Shown one piece after another: positions 1 to 8,831 of a stretch of 64,000 nt of DNA. Numbering within the stretch: position 1 is the stretch's first letter; each line of letters starts with the position of its first letter. Source of the DNA: Arachnia propionica (GTDB taxonomy: Bacteria > Actinomycetota > Actinomycetes > Propionibacteriales > Propionibacteriaceae); NCBI RefSeq assembly GCF_003859805.1, contig NZ_RQZG01000012.1, forward strand, positions 1 through 64,000, given 5' to 3'. The notes beneath the pieces were generated by a model. The model searched no databases. It saw only the letters and a program-made list of their open reading frames with translations, and was not told the DNA's origin. The translations under genes and the position numbers were made by a program.

Positions 1-1
1 A

Positions 2-91
2 ATACTCGCCACCGGCCACCGAGGACGCCTCAACGAACTCCCCGCCATCATCCGGATCGTCACCCAACTCGAACTCCTGAGAACCCAATGA
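2..91 (+). CDS. Transposase C-terminal end (partial, cut by window edge)
   Basis: Only the last 29 codons are present, reading ILATGHRGRLNELPAIIRIV and ending in LELLRTQ before a TGA. The pattern (I)LATG(Y/H)RGRL-ELP-IIRIVT-LE resembles, from memory, the C-terminus of IS5-type DDE transposases found in actinobacteria, which end a few residues after this motif. The gene would begin left of the window. The A-rich bases just after the stop could include the right end of the element, but no inverted repeat can be tested without the left end. It could instead be the end of another gene. Confidence 0.5.
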   Translation: MLATGHRGRLNELPAIIRIVTQLELLRTQ

Positions 92-151
92 CAAAAACCT
101 TCGTGAATAACGCCCCAACTTTCGTTCAAGATTTGACTCCTGCAGTCCGGA

Positions 152-922
152 TCATCTATGGAAGACCGGGACCTGATCGGTGGAGCGGGCGTCGTCGAGG
201 GTGTAGCCGTCCTCGGCGAAGTCGTGGAGGGCGGCGACGGTGCGGACCCGGTTCCGGATCAGCCAGGCCGCCATCGTGCCCCGGGCCCGCTTGGCGTGGA
301 AGCTGACCACCCGCGGTACGCCGTCGCGGCCGCGGTCCTCGAAGCGCGGGGAGATCACCTTCACGCCGAGACGCTCGGGATCGACGACACCGAAGTACTC
401 CTGCGAGGCCAGGTTGACCAGCACCTGCGCGCCCGGCGAGGCGGCCAGGTCCTCGGCCAGCAGATCGGTGACGGTGCTGCCCCACCAGTCATGGAGGTTC
501 CTGCCCCGCGCCGTCGCCAGCTTCGTGCCCATCTCCAGCCGGTGCGGCTGGATCAGGTCCAGCGGGCGCAGCAGCCCGTACAGTCCGGACAGGATCCGCA
601 GCGTCTTCTGGGCCTCCGTGAAGTCGCGCGTGGTGAACGACTGGGCGTCCAGGCCCTGGTAGACGTCCCCGGCGAAGGTCAGGACGGCGGGGCGGGCGTT
701 GTCCGGGGTGTGCTCGGGGTCGAAGTCGTGGTAGCGCGCCGCGTTGAGGTGCGCCAGGTCGTCGGAGATGCGCATCAACGCGGCGATCTCCTGCGGCGAC
801 TTCTCCCGCATCACGTCGATCAGCCGGGCAGACTCCGCCACCAGCCGCGGTTCGGTGTGGTTGCGGGTGGGAAGCGGGGAGGTCAGGTCCAGGGTCTTGG
901 CGGGCGAGATGACAGCGAGCAT
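152..922 (-). CDS. yaaA: Peroxide stress protein YaaA (DUF328 family)
   Basis: Protein of 256 residues, the usual length for YaaA. It starts with the family signature MLAVISPAKTLD and keeps the central block LxxLSGLYGLLRPLDLIQPHRLEMG and the C-terminal segment with VISPRFEDR and VVSFHAKRARG. YaaA is a cytoplasmic protein that in E. coli limits free intracellular iron and Fenton damage during hydrogen peroxide stress; its biochemical activity is not well defined. The gene is monocistronic here, facing away from the next gene. A GAGGG stretch lies directly before the ATG. The overlapping plus-strand frame of similar length is a GC-rich shadow. Confidence 0.93.
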   Translation of the reverse strand: MLAVISPAKTLDLTSPLPTRNHTEPRLVAESARLIDVMREKSPQEIAALMRISDDLAHLNAARYHDFDPEHTPDNARPAVLTFAGDVYQGLDAQSFTTRDFTEAQKTLRILSGLYGLLRPLDLIQPHRLEMGTKLATARGRNLHDWWGSTVTDLLAEDLAASPGAQVLVNLASQEYFGVVDPERLGVKVISPRFEDRGRDGVPRVVSFHAKRARGTMAAWLIRNRVRTVAALHDFAEDGYTLDDARSTDQVPVFHR

Positions 923-1051
923 CCCTCATTGTGACTGGTCGGGGTCGAAAGATCGAAACTGGTCTGGGAGTCCGGCGAGGTCAGGACTATCGTGATCGAT
1001 GGAGGCGAGGACGCCTCCATGAGCGGGCATCACATGGGGAATGAGGACAAC

Positions 1052-2377
1052 ATGGACGTGCGACCGGGACTGACCGCCCTGACGTTGACAGCAGTGCTGC
1101 TGGCTGGCTGTGGCGGTGGTGGGAACCAGGCCGATCCGGCCCCGACGTCGGCTGCGACGGCGGGGAGCACCACGACAGCGGCGACGACGTCGACGACCGG
1201 TGCCGGGGACTGCCCCGACCTCGCCGTCGATCCCGGCTGGTACGGCGACAACCACCAGAGGCTGAGCGAGATGCTCACCCGGCTGGGCACCTGCGGTGGT
1301 GCCGGTGACGTCGCCTCCGGGGCCCCACTCGCACTGTTCGACTGGGACAACACCGTCGTCAAGAACGACATCGGGGACGCCACCACCTACTGGATGATCG
1401 CCAACGGCAAGGTGCTGCAACCCGCCGACTGGGCCACGGTCAGCACCTGGCTCACCCCGGAGGCGGCACAGGCACTGACGACGGCGTGCGGGGCCCTGGC
1501 CGAGCCCGGCCAACCACTGCCCACCGACACCCCGGCGGGGATGGCCTGCGCCGACGAGATCCTCGAGGTCTACTCCGACGGCGAGACCACCGCCGACCTG
1601 AAGGCCTTCGCCGGGTACAACGCGCGACGGATCGAACCTCAGTACGCCTTCGCCGCGCAGCTGCTCGCCGGGTACACCGACGCCGAGGTGATGGACTTCG
1701 CCCGTCAGGCACGCGACCAGAACCTGAACGCCCCCGAGGGCACGCAGCAGCAGGTCGGCAGCGAGGACGTCACCGGTTGGGTGCGCCACTACGACCAGGT
1801 CACCGACCTGATCCAGGTGATGCAGGCCCGTGGTTTCGACGTGCGGATCGTCTCCGCGTCGTCGGAGCCGGTGGTGCGGGTGTGGGCCGAGTCGCTCGGG
1901 CTCGAGGGGGACAAGGTGATGGGGGTGACCGTCGTCCACGACGGCGACCGGCTCACCAGCACCCTCACCGCGTGCGGTGGGGACGAGACGTCGATGACCT
2001 ACATCGAGGGCAAGCGGTGCCGCGTCAACGAGCAGATCTTCGGCATCACCGGTCCGGCCGCCTTCGACCCGGCCCCCGAGGACAAGCGGGCCGTCTTCGG
2101 CGCGGGGGACTCCGACACCGATGTCTCCTTCATGATCGACGCCACGGAGCTGAGGCTCGCCATCAACCGCAACAAGACGGAGCTGATGTGTCACGCCTAT
2201 GACAACGAGGACGGCAAGTGGCTCATCAACCCGATGTTCATCGATCCCGAGGACCAGGAGGACGATCCCTACCCCTGCTCCACCGCCGGTGAGATCCTGC
2301 CCGACGGCGGGAAGGGTCCGCTGAAGGACATCGCCGGGAACCTCATCGAGGACCAGCAGGACACGGTCCACCGCTGA
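1052..2377 (+). CDS. Secreted HAD-superfamily phosphatase, lipoprotein
   Basis: Protein of 441 residues from the ATG at 1052, chosen because it gives a clean lipoprotein signal peptide (MDVRPGLTALTLTAVLLAGC, lipobox LAGC) preceded by a GAGGA ribosome site; earlier in-frame starts would spoil it. After a low-complexity Thr/Ala linker come HAD motifs: motif I LFDWDNT with the nucleophile Asp near residue 97, a motif II-like IVSASSEP, and motif IV GAGDSDTDVSFM. The order and the SSEPVVRVWA segment resemble phosphoserine-phosphatase-like enzymes. It is expected to be an extracytoplasmic, membrane-anchored phosphomonoesterase of unknown substrate. A possible -10 (TATCGT, 988-993) implies a leader holding a small GGAGGCG/CGCCTCC hairpin at 1001-1018. 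Confidence 0.82.
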   Translation: MDVRPGLTALTLTAVLLAGCGGGGNQADPAPTSAATAGSTTTAATTSTTGAGDCPDLAVDPGWYGDNHQRLSEMLTRLGTCGGAGDVASGAPLALFDWDNTVVKNDIGDATTYWMIANGKVLQPADWATVSTWLTPEAAQALTTACGALAEPGQPLPTDTPAGMACADEILEVYSDGETTADLKAFAGYNARRIEPQYAFAAQLLAGYTDAEVMDFARQARDQNLNAPEGTQQQVGSEDVTGWVRHYDQVTDLIQVMQARGFDVRIVSASSEPVVRVWAESLGLEGDKVMGVTVVHDGDRLTSTLTACGGDETSMTYIEGKRCRVNEQIFGITGPAAFDPAPEDKRAVFGAGDSDTDVSFMIDATELRLAINRNKTELMCHAYDNEDGKWLINPMFIDPEDQEDDPYPCSTAGEILPDGGKGPLKDIAGNLIEDQQDTVHR

Positions 2378-2569
2378 GCCTGACACGCGGGAAGCGATCG
2401 TCGTCCCGGGATGGGAACGGGGAGATCCTGACGGGGCGGTCGACGGTGCTCCCCACCCCCGCGCCCCAGACACGACTCGCAGATGTTCGACGGTTCGCCG
2501 CCGATTGCGGGGTGGAAGCAGAGCGGCGGTTCGTGCACCACCGGGGCAGCACCCACCCTCCGGTCCCGG

Positions 2570-3619
2570 TCACAGCGCCGCGACGATGTCCGCGACCTCC
2601 ACGACGACGGTCTGCTGGCTGCCGTCAGGCCCGGCCCAGGTGGTGAGTGCCAGGTGCCGTCCTGCGCGCCCCGCGTGATGGAACGGGGACATGGTGTACT
2701 CGCTGTCACGACCGAAGATCTCGCGGGCGGTGACCAGCGGGAAGCCCTCGACCTGGAGTTCGCGCCCGAGCGTCAACGTCGCCGGATCGAAGGTCCAGAC
2801 GCGGCCGTCGCCGCTTCGCACCAGCGCCAGGTCCTCGGTCAGGAAGGTCTCCCAGAAGCCGACCCCGTCGACCTCGTCGAAGATCTCCGTGTCCCCCTCG
2901 GCGGTGACCGTGGGCCTCACACCCGCCCAGTCGCAGCTGAGGTAGCGGTGGTCGTCGTTGTCCCACACGAGGGCCCGCCGTCCCGACGGGGACCACGCCA
3001 CCTGTGCCCGATCCTGGCGGGGGAACAGCTGCGTGGCGCGGACCTCCTTCCGGCCCACCCCCTGGGTCAGGGTCAACAGCCACGACCCGATGCCGTCCTG
3101 CCCACCACCGAGGTTCAGCATCATCTGCTGCGCGCCCGGCGTGGTGGTCACCGTGACGACATCCAGCTGCGTGATCGACGCGAAGAACGGGTCCATCATG
3201 TCCGCCACCGCGACGGCCACGCCGTTCGTGGCATCCAGGCAGTGCAGTTTGATGTGCTCCGGCTCCAGCCGCTCCACCACCCACACCAGCGAGCCGTCCA
3301 GGCCGGGACAGACCTGCTCGGCCTCGAGCGGACTCACCCAGCGCTCGGCCCAGGACTCGGCGTCGCGGCACCGCAGCCCGTCACTCTCCTGGGCCACCAG
3401 CAGGTCACCGCGCACCGCCGCGACCACCGGCCCCGACGCGCAGTCCAACCGGTGACCGCGCTCCTCGAGACCGTCGTCGACGACCCTGGTCACCGAGCCA
3501 TCGGCGGCGAGCAGCAGGGTGCGGTCGTCGGTCAGGACGGCAGGGATCACGCGATGTTCCCCGGTCAGGACCGCGACGGGGGAGCAGGAGATGGGTGAGG
3601 ACGAGGAGGAATCAGGCAT
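2570..3619 (-). CDS. Hypothetical protein, beta-propeller-like
   Basis: About 349 residues from the ATG at 3619 (MPDSSSSS). In-frame ATGs at 3628, 3685 and 3715 are possible, but no convincing ribosome site decides the start. Longer versions would run into the promoter of the divergent penicillin-binding protein gene. I recognise no family. The sequence is rich in short beta strands with repeated patterns such as DRTLLLAADGSVTRVV, VAWSPSGRRALVWDND and LVRSGDGRVWTFDPATL. These look like blades of a WD40/YVTN-type propeller. There is no clear signal peptide unless the Ser-rich start hides one (SPISC is a weak lipobox). Function unknown. Confidence 0.65.
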   Translation of the reverse strand: MPDSSSSSPISCSPVAVLTGEHRVIPAVLTDDRTLLLAADGSVTRVVDDGLEERGHRLDCASGPVVAAVRGDLLVAQESDGLRCRDAESWAERWVSPLEAEQVCPGLDGSLVWVVERLEPEHIKLHCLDATNGVAVAVADMMDPFFASITQLDVVTVTTTPGAQQMMLNLGGGQDGIGSWLLTLTQGVGRKEVRATQLFPRQDRAQVAWSPSGRRALVWDNDDHRYLSCDWAGVRPTVTAEGDTEIFDEVDGVGFWETFLTEDLALVRSGDGRVWTFDPATLTLGRELQVEGFPLVTAREIFGRDSEYTMSPFHHAGRAGRHLALTTWAGPDGSQQTVVVEVADIVAAL

Positions 3620-3782
3620 GCCACCCATCGTGGCGGCAGACGTTGACGCTGTCTTGACAGCGGTTTGTCCGTCACGTTCGGACATTCTCGAGGCCGAGAT
3701 CACGTCGTAGATCATTGTACTTTCGGCCAGGTGAGACATGTCCACCGCGGCCCCCGGGGTGGGAAACCTTGATCCCGGGCCG

Positions 3783-3788
3783 TAGTCT
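3783..3788 (+). promoter_or_regulatory. -10 element of a leaderless promoter (TAGTCT)
   Basis: TAGTCT lies seven bases before the ATG of the penicillin-binding protein gene and no Shine-Dalgarno sequence intervenes, so transcription probably starts at or next to the start codon. One of ten such cases in the window. Confidence 0.55.
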
Positions 3789-3795
3789 GGACCCC

Positions 3796-6036
3796 ATGTC
3801 TGAGGAGAAGAAGAAGCCGAAGGCCCGCCGCAGCAAGTCCCGGGCACGGAAGATCCTGGGGCGGATCGCCCTGGGCTTCGTGGCCCTGCTCATCGTGCTC
3901 GGACTCACCGGGGTCGGCACCTTCTTCTACCTCTACTCCACCACCAAACTGCCGGACCCGAACAGCGACTTCACCACCAACACCACCTTCCTCTACTACG
4001 ACGACGGCAGCACACAGCTGGGCTCACTCGCCGTCCAGAACCGCGTCACCCTCACCTACGCGGAGATGCCGCAGGTGGTCAAGGACGCAGTGATCGCAGC
4101 CGAGAACTCGTCGTTCTTCACCGATCCCGGTTTCTCCCTCACCGGCATGGCGCGCGGCATGTGGAGCATCGCCCGTGGCGGCGAGGTGCAGGGCGGTTCC
4201 ACCATCACCCAGCAGTACATCAAGATCCTCTACCTCAACTCGGAACGCAGCGCCCAACGCAAGATCCGGGAGCTGATACTCGCCATCAAGATGGGGCGGG
4301 AGGTGCCGAAGGAACAGATCCTGGAGGGCTACCTCAACACCATCTACTTCGGGCGCGGCGCCTACGGCATCGAGGCCGCCGCGAAATCGTACTTCCTGAA
4401 GCCGGCGGCGGAGCTCAGCCTCGCCGAGGCGGCCACGCTGGCCGCCATCCTCAACAACCCGGCCGGGTTCAACCCATCGGGCGGTGACAAGCACCGTGAA
4501 CGCCTGCTGGGCCGCTACCAGTACGTGCTGAAGCAGATGCTGGCCGAGGGATACATCACCCAGGCCGAGCACGACGCCAACCAGGCCGCGCTACCGGAAT
4601 TCCCCGAGGTGCCGAAGTCGAACCGCTACGGCGGGCCGAAGGGATTCCTCATCACCCAGATCGAGTCCGAGCTGGACGCCCTCGGGTTCAGTGAGGAGCA
4701 GGTCCAGGGTGGTGGTCTCCACGTCACCTCGACCATCAACGAGGCGATGCAGAACAGCGCCGTCGAGACCGCCCAGAAGTACACCGAGCAGGCCGCCGCC
4801 GACGCCTCGACCCCGCAGGACCCGGCACAGCTCCACATCGGCATCGCCTCGGTGGACACCGGCACGGGCGGGGTACTGGCCCTCTACGGTGGGCCCGACT
4901 ACGTGGAGAACTCCCGGAACTGGGCGACGACCCCCCGCCCGGCCGCGTCGACGTTCAAGACCTTCGCCGCCGTCGCTGGGCTGCGCAACGGGTACTCGCT
5001 GGACAGCATCCTCAAGGGCGACACCTTCACCCCGCGCGGCGACCCGAAGCCCGTCCGCAACGAGTTCAGCCACCAGTACGGTGACGTGACACTGCGCAGG
5101 TCCATCGCCGAATCCATCAACACGGCCTTCGTGGACATGACCCAGGAGATCAAGGACGGGCCGCAGGAGGTCATCAAGGCCGCCAACGACGCGGGCGCGC
5201 CGGAAGGTCCGGGCTGGGACCCGAACAACCGCATCGCGCTCGGTGCGGCGGAGGTCAGCCCGCTGAACATGGCCAACGCCTACGCGACCCTGGCCGACGG
5301 CGGGAAGTACAAGCCGACCCACTTCGTCGCGAAGGTCACCGACCGGCACGGCAACATCCTCTACGAGGCGAAACAGGAGCCGGCGCAGAACATCGACGCG
5401 AACGTCGCGGCCAATGTCACCGACGCCCTGACCTCGGTGGTCGAGGAGGGCACCGGCAAGAAGGCCTCGGCACTGAAGCGGCCCGTCGCGGGCAAGACCG
5501 GCACCAACGGTGTGGGCGACGACATCACCTCCGCCTGGTTCGTCGGCTACACCCGGCAGGTCTCGACGGCCGTGATGTACGTGGCGGGCGACTCCGGCAA
5601 CGAGGACCTCGATCCGTACAAGCGCCCGCAGGACAAGACCTTCTTCGGGTCGTCCTACCCGCTCATGACGTGGGTGGATCACATGACCACCGTCTCGGAG
5701 GGGATGGAGGTGCTGGACTTCGACGCCCCGAAGAAGATCGACGGCAGGTCGGCCTCGCCCAGCCCGTCGTCGACGGTGGTCCAGCCGGAGCAGCCGACGG
5801 AGACCGAGACCCCCACCGAGAGCCCGACGGAGGTCCCGACCGGGGGGCAGGACCCTGAACCCGTCCCGACGACGCAGGCCCCGACGAGGGAACCGAGCCG
5901 GGAGCCCTCGGAGACGCCGAGGGAACCGAGACCGACGAAGGAACCCACGCAGTCGGAGGCCCCGAGGCCGAGTCGCACCCCGACCGAACCGGCCCCGGAA
6001 CCCAGCTCGACCAACAACGAGGGGGAGAACGAGTAG
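3796..6036 (+). CDS. Class A penicillin-binding protein (transglycosylase/transpeptidase)
   Basis: Bifunctional peptidoglycan synthase of 746 residues. A basic cytoplasmic tail (MSEEKKKPKARRSKSRARK) is followed by one membrane anchor at about 22-47. Next comes a GT51 glycosyltransferase domain with AAENSSFF near residue 103 (a variant of the usual EDxxF, with Asn for Asp), GGSTITQQYIK and the RKIRELILAIK block. The transpeptidase domain has all three motifs: STFK (Ser385), SIN (440-442) and KTG (567-569). The last ~90 residues are a Pro/Thr/Glu/Ser-rich tail, probably running through the wall. It polymerises lipid II and cross-links glycan strands outside the membrane. The ATG at 3796 has no SD but an adjacent -10 element. 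Asn in place of the second acidic residue of the GT motif is worth noting. Confidence 0.95.
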   Translation: MSEEKKKPKARRSKSRARKILGRIALGFVALLIVLGLTGVGTFFYLYSTTKLPDPNSDFTTNTTFLYYDDGSTQLGSLAVQNRVTLTYAEMPQVVKDAVIAAENSSFFTDPGFSLTGMARGMWSIARGGEVQGGSTITQQYIKILYLNSERSAQRKIRELILAIKMGREVPKEQILEGYLNTIYFGRGAYGIEAAAKSYFLKPAAELSLAEAATLAAILNNPAGFNPSGGDKHRERLLGRYQYVLKQMLAEGYITQAEHDANQAALPEFPEVPKSNRYGGPKGFLITQIESELDALGFSEEQVQGGGLHVTSTINEAMQNSAVETAQKYTEQAAADASTPQDPAQLHIGIASVDTGTGGVLALYGGPDYVENSRNWATTPRPAASTFKTFAAVAGLRNGYSLDSILKGDTFTPRGDPKPVRNEFSHQYGDVTLRRSIAESINTAFVDMTQEIKDGPQEVIKAANDAGAPEGPGWDPNNRIALGAAEVSPLNMANAYATLADGGKYKPTHFVAKVTDRHGNILYEAKQEPAQNIDANVAANVTDALTSVVEEGTGKKASALKRPVAGKTGTNGVGDDITSAWFVGYTRQVSTAVMYVAGDSGNEDLDPYKRPQDKTFFGSSYPLMTWVDHMTTVSEGMEVLDFDAPKKIDGRSASPSPSSTVVQPEQPTETETPTESPTEVPTGGQDPEPVPTTQAPTREPSREPSETPREPRPTKEPTQSEAPRPSRTPTEPAPEPSSTNNEGENE

Positions 6037-6169
6037 CGCGACGACCACGCCGTCGCCCGGGCCGCGGTCGCCCACCCACGCGCTGGTCGGGGCCGAGTTC
6101 CCCGGTCACCCGCAGGTCCGAGGGGCTGCTGCCCGACGGTCCGTTGCCCACGGACCCACACTTTGTGGA

Positions 6170-6205
6170 CACGAATCGCAGGTGAGGGACGACAGGACGT
6201 CGGCA
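6170..6205. repeat. CACGAATCGCAGGTGA repeat, copy 1
   Basis: The partner of 31636-31671, in the gap between the penicillin-binding protein gene and the GT-C-like gene. Otherwise the gap 6037-6262 shows no feature I can support. Confidence 0.4.
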
Positions 6206-6262
6206 GGGGTGGGTGGCTGCGGGGCCACGAGCTGAGATGGGCGGCAGGGCTGGCCCACCCCT

Positions 6263-6268
6263 TAGAGT
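6263..6268 (+). promoter_or_regulatory. -10 element of a leaderless promoter (TAGAGT)
   Basis: TAGAGT is six bases (TTCCCC) before the ATG at 6275, with no Shine-Dalgarno sequence. Confidence 0.5.
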
Positions 6269-6274
6269 TTCCCC

Positions 6275-7687
6275 ATGAGGAATGCGCTGGTTGCCGGGCT
6301 CGGGGGGCCGATGGGGCGGTACGCCCGCCCGCGGGGCCAGTGGTTCAACCCGCTGCGGTGGAGCCTCGTCGTCGGGGTCGGGCTGTTCATCGTGCTGGCG
6401 CTGCGTCAGGTGCCGTGCGTGCAGACCAGCTCCACCGAGACCGTCAACGCGTTCATCCGGTTGTGCTACTCCGACATCACGGTGGCCTGGACCAATGAGC
6501 ACTTCGGGGCGGGGGACTCCCCGCTTCAGGGATCACCGATGCTCCACCCGCCCCTGCTGGGGCTGGTGCTGCTGCTCGCGGTGCGGCTGACCCTGGTGCT
6601 GCGTCCCGGCGACCCCGGCCTGACCCCGGGCAGTCCGCAGGCCGTCGATCTGCAGCTGGCCCAGGCGCAGGTGTTCCTCGCCGTGATGATGCTGGTGCTG
6701 TTCGTCAGCTTCCTCGTGGTGGTGGTGTGTGTCAGTTTCCTCGGCCGTGGCTCCCGGGAGTCACGGGTCCCCGGTTGGGACGGGATGCTGGTCGCGGCCT
6801 CCCCGGTGGTGCTGGCCTCCGGGTTGATCTCCTACGACCTGCTGGGCATCGCCCTGGTGGCGGTGGGACTGCTCCAGTTCGCCAGACGACGGCCCGCCGT
6901 CGCCGGACTGGTTCTCGGGCTGGCCGCCGGGGCCTCGTTGCTGGCGCTGACCGTGGCCCTGGCCGTGGCCTTCACCATCGCCCTGCGGGGCAGGTCGCGG
7001 CAGCTGATGCAGTTCGTGTTGCCGACGGTGGGCAGCGTCGTCGTGGTGAACCTGCCGCTGCTGGTGTGGCAGCCGGTGGCCCTGCTGGAGTTCTACCGTG
7101 CGGAGATGGACAAGGAGGTCGGCTACGGGTCGCTGTTGTTCGCGGGCAGGATGGTCGGCTGGGAGGTGCGCTCGGCCGGCTCGTTGGGTCTCCTGCTGAC
7201 CAGCCTGACCCTGGCGTGTCTCATGGTGTGGCTGTATCTCAGACACCTGAGGCCACGCGTCGGCGTCGTCATCGCCCTGTTCGTGTTCCCGACGGTGCTC
7301 CTCGGCGCGTCCTACGGGCCGCAGACCTCGCTGTGGCTGCTGGTCGTGCTGGTGCTGGCCAGGCCGTACCGTCTCGAACTCGTGGCCTTCAGCGTCACGC
7401 AGGTGCTCTACTGGGCGGCGGTGTGGGGGTACCTGGCCGGGCACCTCAGCAGCAACCCGAACCTGTACTTCCTCACCCTGCTCATCCGGGTGGGGGTGGA
7501 GATCTGGATCTTCGTCCGGTGCGTGCGCGATGCCGCCCATCCGATCCGCGACGGCCTCCGCACCCCGGGCATCCCGGACCCGATCGGCGGCGTCCTCAAC
7601 GACGGCGAGCGGCTCGCCGGCATCGACGGGCCGCTCCTCGAGACAGTGCCCGGGACCACGGGAATCCCGGACCGCCACCGGCCGTGA
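6275..7687 (+). CDS. Polytopic membrane protein, GT-C / GT87-like
   Basis: Protein of 470 residues with about ten to eleven hydrophobic segments. After the first membrane helix there is an extracytoplasmic loop with Cys residues and the sequence RLCYSDITVAW. CYSDI recurs, as far as I remember, in actinobacterial GT87-like (DUF2029-related) membrane mannosyl- or arabinosyltransferases. Those enzymes use polyprenyl-phosphate sugars to build envelope glycans. No other catalytic motif is clear, so the assignment is by topology and this one motif. The C-terminus is a short hydrophilic tail. It lies downstream of the penicillin-binding protein gene but has its own promoter, and is followed by two small genes on the same strand. 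Confidence 0.65.
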   Translation: MRNALVAGLGGPMGRYARPRGQWFNPLRWSLVVGVGLFIVLALRQVPCVQTSSTETVNAFIRLCYSDITVAWTNEHFGAGDSPLQGSPMLHPPLLGLVLLLAVRLTLVLRPGDPGLTPGSPQAVDLQLAQAQVFLAVMMLVLFVSFLVVVVCVSFLGRGSRESRVPGWDGMLVAASPVVLASGLISYDLLGIALVAVGLLQFARRRPAVAGLVLGLAAGASLLALTVALAVAFTIALRGRSRQLMQFVLPTVGSVVVVNLPLLVWQPVALLEFYRAEMDKEVGYGSLLFAGRMVGWEVRSAGSLGLLLTSLTLACLMVWLYLRHLRPRVGVVIALFVFPTVLLGASYGPQTSLWLLVVLVLARPYRLELVAFSVTQVLYWAAVWGYLAGHLSSNPNLYFLTLLIRVGVEIWIFVRCVRDAAHPIRDGLRTPGIPDPIGGVLNDGERLAGIDGPLLETVPGTTGIPDRHRP

Positions 7688-7704
7688 GCCCTTGCCCACG
7701 GCAG

Positions 7705-7710
7705 TAGGGT
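7705..7710 (+). promoter_or_regulatory. -10 element (TAGGGT) of a probable leaderless promoter
   Basis: TAGGGT lies eight bases before the ATG at 7719 and two before the alternative ATG at 7713. The spacing supports 7719 as the start. Confidence 0.45.
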
Positions 7711-7718
7711 TGATGGGT

Positions 7719-8270
7719 ATGGGATCACGAGCCGTGTCAGGGCCGCTGGGCCGGGTTCTCGGGGCCGGATCGGTGCGCAGCGCGCATCTCGGGGTCGTCG
7801 CTGCCCCTGTCGAGAAGGTCTGGGAGGCCCTCGTCGCGCTGCGCTGGGACGACCTGCCCGTCGGCAGCGTCCTCATGCGGCTACGAGGGCTCGGCCGGGT
7901 CACCGACGACGTCACCTGCCTGGACCTGTTCGCCCCGTACGCGGTCATGCTGCAGGAGGCGCCCCGCTCCTGCGTTCTCGCGATGATCGGGAAGCCGTGG
8001 TCGCCCGTCCCGCGCACCCGCCGCGTCGGTTCCTTCGACGACTTCGTCGCCTTCGACGAACCGGGGTGGCTCAGGTACGGCATGGAGTGGTGCCTCACCC
8101 CCACCGACGACTCCCGCACCCTCATCGAGACCCGCACGCTGTGCCAGCCGACGAGTCGGTCCGCCGCGGTCCTGTTCCGCGCCTACTGGACCCTCATCCG
8201 GGCCGGGAGCACCCTGATCCGCAGGGAGATGATCGCCGCGATCCGCAACCGGGCCGAGCGGGAGTCATGA
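7719..8270 (+). CDS. SRPBCC-type (START-like) protein
   Basis: Protein of 183 residues. The N-terminal half (HLGVVAAPVEKVWEALVALRWDDLPVG) has the opening pattern of SRPBCC/START-like ligand-binding folds, where a strand is followed by P-x-x-x-V-W-x-x-L. The later part contains F-D-E-P-G-W-L-R-Y and a conserved-looking ETRTLCQPTSRSAAVLFRAYW segment. These suggest the DUF2867-like or polyketide-cyclase-like branch. No enzymatic residue can be named. The start is set by the -10 element just upstream. Its stop overlaps the next ATG (ATGA), so the two are translated together, possibly as a ligand-binding protein with a membrane partner. Confidence 0.65.
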   Translation: MGSRAVSGPLGRVLGAGSVRSAHLGVVAAPVEKVWEALVALRWDDLPVGSVLMRLRGLGRVTDDVTCLDLFAPYAVMLQEAPRSCVLAMIGKPWSPVPRTRRVGSFDDFVAFDEPGWLRYGMEWCLTPTDDSRTLIETRTLCQPTSRSAAVLFRAYWTLIRAGSTLIRREMIAAIRNRAERES

Positions 8271-8653
8271 ACCTTCCCTTCCTCATCGCCGGTCTCCTGC
8301 TGCTCGCGGCCTGCGCGGTCCACGTCGTCGCCGGGGACAGGGAGCAGCGCCAGCTCCGCCCCGCCACCCGCGACCACTTCGGCCATTGGCTCACCGGACG
8401 CTGTGTCTTCCACATGGCCAGCATCGACCTGCTGGTGCAGGGGGCGGTCATCCTGCTGCTCGGTCTCGAGGTGATCCCTTTCTCCTGGGCGCTGGTCGCA
8501 ATCCTGCTGGTCCTCCAGGTGGGCTACCTCATCGCCTGGCTGGTCACTCTGGTGGCATCCGGGGCGAGGCGGGAGGACTACGCTCGACAAGCCCAGTGGG
8601 CCTTGTTCCTCGTGGTCGTGGTACTGCTGTCGGTGGGGTGGGCGATCCACTGA
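8267..8653 (+). CDS. Small membrane protein, four TM helices
   Basis: Protein of 128 residues with hydrophobic segments at about 3-21, 53-72, 75-97 and 107-126. The first short loop carries a charged stretch (GDREQRQLRP). The ATG overlaps the stop of the SRPBCC gene by four bases, the usual mark of translational coupling. There is no recognisable catalytic motif and I do not know a function. Confidence 0.72.
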   Translation: MNLPFLIAGLLLLAACAVHVVAGDREQRQLRPATRDHFGHWLTGRCVFHMASIDLLVQGAVILLLGLEVIPFSWALVAILLVLQVGYLIAWLVTLVASGARREDYARQAQWALFLVVVVLLSVGWAIH

Positions 8654-8659
8654 CCGTGA

Positions 8660-8830
8660 ATGTCTGACGAATGTACTGCTTCTGGTTCCGTGCGTACGGT
8701 CACCAAACGCGAGCTGAACCAGGACACGGCCGCCACCCTTCAGCAGGTTGACGACGACAATGACGTCATCGTGACCGAACGAGGCAGGCCACGCTGGCGG
8801 ATCAGCACGGTCGATCCCGTGAAGGACTGA
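8660..8830 (+). CDS. Orphan Phd/YefM-type antitoxin
   Basis: A 56-codon reading frame (below usual ORF length cut-offs) reading MSDECTASGS, then VRTVTKRELNQDTAATLQQV and a tail VIVTERGRPRWRIST. The block T-K-R-E-L-N-Q-x-T-A-x-x-L-x-x-V followed by V-T-E-R-G-R-P-R-W-R is the DNA-binding half of Phd/YefM antitoxins. The GTG at 8690 (VRTVTKREL) is an equally good start and would match the family's usual N-terminus. Phd proteins normally repress their operon and neutralise a PIN or RelE/Doc toxin encoded just downstream. Here the next gene is on the other strand and no toxin reading frame follows. It is therefore either a solitary regulator or the remains of a toxin-antitoxin pair. Confidence 0.75.
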   Translation: MSDECTASGSVRTVTKRELNQDTAATLQQVDDDNDVIVTERGRPRWRISTVDPVKD

Positions 8831-8831
8831 A

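Noticed and set aside
926-2473. A 515-residue minus-strand open frame
   Set aside because: It overlaps the HAD lipoprotein gene completely, has no start signals, and is His/Gly/Asp-rich as expected of a GC-rich shadow frame.
4591-6075. A 494-residue minus-strand open frame
   Set aside because: Shadow of the penicillin-binding protein gene; extreme Arg/Gly/Val bias and no family pattern.
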